From Haliclystus octoradiatus (lineage: Eukaryota; Cnidaria; Staurozoa; Stauromedusae; Haliclystidae), in NCBI GenBank assembly GCA_916610825.1, contig OU744451.1:1488001-1552000 (forward strand): DNA of 64,000 bases, written 5' to 3'. The position numbers and the translations under genes were made by a program. Within the stretch, counting starts at the first letter, position 1; each line of letters starts with the position of its first letter. Below the pieces are notes generated by a model. That model saw only the letters and a program-made list of their open reading frames with translations. It had not been told where the DNA came from and made no database searches. This document shows positions 12,160-64,000 of the stretch, one piece after another.

Positions 12160-12944
12160 GTTTTCCTTTTGCTTTGCCTAAAAGAATTGACTCAAAATTT
12201 CTTTGGCATCTAATCATCAATTGTATGCCACATATAATTTCATTGAAATATCAGATAATGTTTTATTATTTTATAGATTTGTAAAGCATGTTCCTTATTC
12301 TTGATGTAATTATTTTATGCCATTTGATCTTTATTTCTTTCCGACTTCCTTTGGGACGGACATGTCTGATTGTAAATCGTGATTGCATTATTTCAAAATC
12401 ATTAACACATATTGAAAATAAAATCTTTTGTATAGCAATCTTCAAACGGGGTGATAGGCATATATGTGACCAATATTACTGCTCGAAAATCTTTATTGAA
12501 ATCTGTAACCTTTTATAAGTATTTGAATAACTTTCCTTTTTGCGGTTTTTATGTGTTTGTGTTATTTACACAGTGTCAAATGGGAGGTGAAATAGGGGCC
12601 TATTATCCCCTGAACCTGCCAGAAAGACAAAGGCCTTCTCCGTGATTGATCAGAATTAGTATTCGTAAACATACAATTTTGACTAGAAAATATGCCATTT
12701 ATCGCATACAGAATCATTTATTGTTATTGAATAACACCATCTTACTTTATTACTGTACGAAGTAAATGAAGTTTGATATATTAGACCTGTTTTTATAAAG
12801 ACAGCCTATAAAATATTGCTCAGAAATAATAGCTGACCGATGTTGACAGATAACTTGGCAAAAAATGTTCTTTTATTCTGACATAGTACTTATTTAGATT
12901 TGCTTTAGTTTTACAATAACCATCCATAAGACATTCTTTTTATA

Positions 12945-13066
12945 CCGGGTTGATTCAATATAACTTATTATTATGGACATACCAGGAGCGACCACTATAG
13001 ACAGGTGGCTGCTATATAGAGGTGTATTATTTTATTACAGAGGTGAACACTATAACAGGTTTGACT
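12945..13066 (-). mobile_element. Degenerate family A MITE
   Basis: Reverse-oriented copy: ACCACTATAGACAGGTGGC, then AACAGGTTTGACTG next to TA at 13067. The distal terminus is decayed. Confidence 0.65.
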
Positions 13067-13189
13067 GTAATTAGAATGAATATGTGAAATATTTTTGTGA
13101 ATTTGAATTTTCCAATTAAAGGAAATTTAATGCTGTTTTGATTGGACTGCTCTTTCTTTCGAATGACATTTTTAATGATTATAAATCCA

Positions 13190-13720
13190 TAAACTTTGGA
13201 CTTTTGGAACATCCATAAAGTATGTACTGGTATTGGTAAATGTGCCAATATTGGACATCCCTTCCACCTATACGCAGCTGTACGCTTCCAGAAGTTGCCC
13301 CCTTCTGAGTATGTACATACAATTTTGTAACCACCCCACCATTTTCTGAATGTTGTATATGTTGTTTCCAGAAATATACAAATGCAACCTTTTTTAGAAA
13401 AATGCACATTTTCCCAATTAACTGATAATCAAATACATAAAATTGACCATCGTACCTTGCTGGCTAAAAGTTAAAAAGTGAATGCCATTTTTCAAGCCAG
13501 AAGCAGTTTAGTGAACCAGTGCATATTTGAAGACAGGTATACATTATGCCTTTAATCGCATTATAATCTTTCAAAAAGTACAATCAGAGATATTTAATTA
13601 AGAAACGTACACAACTTGATGGTTGTCACCCCCATTTTCTCATGCACACAGCTGTACCCTTGCTGTATGTATTACCTTCCTCCCCTCAACTGAGTACATA
13701 CTTTATGGATGGCCTAATTT
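13190..13720. repeat. Degenerate foldback element
   Basis: ATCCATAAAGTATGTACT near 13210 is the inverse of GAGTACATACTTTATGGAT near 13692, and further weak pairing (TATACGCAGCTGTACGC against CACAGCTGTACCC) lies inside. The 126-residue reading frame across it (13027-13407, minus) is not a recognisable protein. Confidence 0.5.
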
Positions 13721-13744
13721 TCGGTCATTCATGAATTTGAATAA

Positions 13745-14003
13745 AAGTAATGTAGACTGTGTCGCCCTACCGAAGGCACCCGTACCACTCCTCTATTTCT
13801 AGATGAGTGAGTGGCTTTTTTCGCTGAGAACAATGATTTTGAACACTCTTTGTTGATCTCAGCAGCGACACTGCAGATCAATTTCAACAGATTTCATGGC
13901 AGATAGATCTTGATTGTCAATGCGCAACGATGCGGCGCAGCTACTCACAATGCAATTCCCTCTGGACCATTCCATCCACCATCCTAAGATGGTGCTCATT
14001 TGA
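13745..14003 (-). mobile_element. Family C SINE, tRNA head missing
   Basis: Reverse-oriented body and 3' end (GTGTCGCCCTACCGAAGGCA at the left, TGGACCATTCCATCC at the right), ending before the tRNA-derived promoter. 5'-truncated, as is usual for retroposed copies. Confidence 0.75.
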
Positions 14004-14339
14004 TGAATTTGAATGTTTATGAATCAGATGGTATAAATTTAAGTTTATATGCATCAAATACCAAGCTTACTCACTCTACAAACAAACAAACGATTCTGTA
14101 TCTACATTATATTTCCAATTGAATAACCAAGATGAAAATTATTAGAAAATACTTGCTAACAGCTAATATACATTTAAATTGTAAAAAAAATAATTTGTTC
14201 ATAAAATACAAAAAAATTAATAACTATTTATTAAATATTTCGATAGAATTCAAAACATGATACGTATTACTAAAAACAATTTAACAAATATTAATTAAAA
14301 TATGACAGTAAATAATACAATATTACAAGATACATTATT

Positions 14340-14443
<104 letters not shown>

Positions 14444-14811
14444 TATTACTATTTCATCAAGATACACTACAATACACTATCTAAAAATTAAGTAATGTTT
14501 ATATCATATTCAAATTTTCGAAATGTTGCTGTGACGAAGATACATAAACCACAGGTATAGATATTCAAATCGGATATCGTACGTGCAAAAATATTCCTGC
14601 CTGATTCCATGGTAAAAATTTGAGAATAATAAAGTATCTGAAAAACATCTTTCATGTCTTAAGCTCACATCACTAGCTTATGTCTAGTTATATTTATAAA
14701 TATATATTTGCTCTATAATCTACCGAGTGAATTTCTAGAAAATCTGTCTTCCTCTGCATTCAGATTTTTAATTGATACCTTCAGATTACATAGTATGCTT
14801 TCTTATCGTAA

Positions 14812-51011
<36,200 letters not shown>

Positions 51012-51229
51012 GTTTACATCATTCTCACAATAACGTGAGAAAGCAGAAGGGAGGCACAAAACGAGGTCCTTCAATTCCCTAAAAATGCCCCTTATAATCC
51101 CAGATTTTCATTCGAGGCCTTGCACAAATCCAATGTTTTTAGTTTACAAATTACCTTCACTTCACTGCTTTATATATTGTTTGAATGGAATATCAAATGA
51201 ACTGGATTGTTTATATGTGACGCAATGAT
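51012..51229. promoter_or_regulatory. Putative bidirectional FIG4/PEX7 promoter
   Basis: Only 218 bp lie between the start codons of FIG4 (leftward) and PEX7 (rightward), so both 5' UTRs and both promoters must fit here unless an upstream 5' exon exists. I see no TATA box at a convincing distance. An interrupted palindrome, TTCTCAC (51022-51028) and GTGAGAA (51035-51041), lies just upstream of the FIG4 ATG. Each gene is preceded by small upstream start-stop frames: AUG-AUG-UAA on the FIG4 side (51022 down to 51014) and an 11-codon frame ending AUG-UGA on the PEX7 side (51185-51220). Transcription start sites are unknown, so whether these uORFs are transcribed is inference. Confidence 0.65.
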
Positions 51230-63004
<11,775 letters not shown>

Positions 63005-63393
63005 TAACATGGATTATGGCTTAGCACCGTATGTTGATAATATTTCATAAAACTATGTAATTCGATTGGAAGACAATTTATATTTAAATTGATGAATGGG
63101 TCCTGCTGAATTATCGTGCTCCCAGATACTGTATATGGGAAGCTCTGTTCTGCTTCACCAACTTTCCATGTTATAGTAGAGGGTAAAAACAAGTTACAGA
63201 GCAGGAACACTCAAACGTGAAAGAGTTTCTTTTAATATGCTGAGGACAATTAAGGTTAGTTGATATTTTATAAATAATGCATTTAATAATATTTTGATAG
63301 TATGGTATTGCAATTATAAACAAAAAAGAACTTTTAGACAAAACAGAACACTTGAAGTGTAAATAAAGTATCGATAAACCATGCAATTGATGT

Positions 63394-63527
63394 AATCCTG
63401 TGCACCAACAAAAACAGTTCATGAACGCTAAATGGCCCAATTTGTCAGAACTGCTCATAAACTGTTCATCTAACGTTCATTAATGTTTGTAAAGCTCATT
63501 TTGAACTCAACAATTTTTCAGAAGAGG
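63394..63527. repeat. Family B repeat, partial
   Basis: CCTGTGCACCAACAAAAACAG then TTCATGAACGCTAAATGGCC; the right part is eroded. Downstream of PEX7. Confidence 0.6.
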
Positions 63528-63891
63528 AAGAGACGGATTCATAGTATTTCTCTCAAATAGTTCATTAAAAGTATTAAAATAAATAGATATCCAAGCATGG
63601 GGAAAAAAATGCTGTTAAATTCCTTATAATCTGATATCTGCATTACGGCAAAGCAAATAAAATTAAAATAAAATTGTATGAAAATAATATATGTATATAT
63701 TGATTAATGCTGATGAAATATGACTTTCAAGACAATTTAATTATCCGTTGTTTTAACAATTTATTTTCTAAACGGAATTGTTGATATAGTTTGTCTGAGG
63801 TATTTATTTCAAAGTCAGACTTTGGACCCATTGTACCAATGATTGGACTTGGATCATGAATCCAGATTATACAAACAAATTATTATGGTTC

Positions 63892-64000
63892 CCCTGTGAA
63901 AAATATCCATGAGTTCATGAACAATTTTTTTTTGGTCCATGAACAGTTCATGAACAGTCATGAACACTTTTTTTGGCTCATGAACAGTTCATGAACAGTC
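63892..64000. repeat. Family B element cut by the window end
   Basis: Starts CCCCTGTGAAAAATATCCAT and then repeats GAACAGTTCATGAACAGTCA, running off the window. Confidence 0.75.

Larger units (their letters stand above)
63005..64000. other. PEX7 3' flank
   Basis: No coding sequence is seen downstream of the PEX7 stop. A candidate poly(A) signal AATAAA lies at 63362-63367, about 360 bp after the stop, with another near 63578. Family-B palindromic repeats begin at about 63394 and again at 63892, running off the end of the window. Confidence 0.45.

Noticed and set aside
13027-13407. 126-residue minus-strand ORF between IP6K and FIG4
   Set aside because: Covers a family A remnant and a foldback element; no recognisable similarity.

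Overview
The window is nuclear DNA of an animal, most likely an invertebrate with a repeat-rich, AT-rich genome. The evidence is four recognisable animal genes broken into many short exons with GT/AG introns, a tRNA-derived SINE, LINE fragments with microsatellite tails, and at least eight families of short inverted-repeat DNA transposons. Frequent TAGGCCTA-like words are reminiscent of some marine deuterostome genomes, but I cannot name the species. There is no bacterial operon, CRISPR array, rRNA gene or intact transposase.

Layout. Three genes lie head to tail on the minus strand. MBTPS2 (site-2 protease, 513-4305) is partial: its C-terminal half lies beyond base 1. Next is an inositol hexakisphosphate kinase (IP6K, 4984-12159, six exons, 361 aa). 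Then comes FIG4 (phosphoinositide 5-phosphatase, 14812-51011, 27 exons, 968 aa). PEX7 (PTS2 receptor for peroxisomal import, 51230-63004, 12 exons, 308 aa) runs the other way, and its start codon is only 218 bp from that of FIG4, so the two probably share a bidirectional promoter. I built every exon by hand from splice sites; reading phase closes at every junction, and the proteins align over their length with the human families as I know them. The genes are housekeeping membrane-traffic, lipid-signalling and organelle genes. They do not form one pathway, although FIG4 and IP6K both act in phosphoinositide/inositol-phosphate metabolism.

Between the exons are mobile and simple repeats. Family A: TA-flanked, pogo/Tigger-like MITEs with a variable number of ~73-bp internal units. 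Family B: palindromic GTTCATGAAC elements, one holding eleven units at an exact 47-bp pitch. Family C: a tRNA-derived SINE. Family D: small hAT-like elements with 8-bp target duplications. Family E: two hAT-like elements of 560 and 743 bp with perfect 8-bp duplications. Family F: twin 199-bp TTAA elements. There are also a 1005-bp pogo-like element, several long foldback palindromes and an 87-bp minisatellite.

The most striking object is a 3.6-kb ATT/ATCATT array in FIG4 intron 3. Its core is about 1.7 kb of almost perfect hexamer, every unit of which contains a GATA-type word. It begins exactly at the 3' tail of a LINE.
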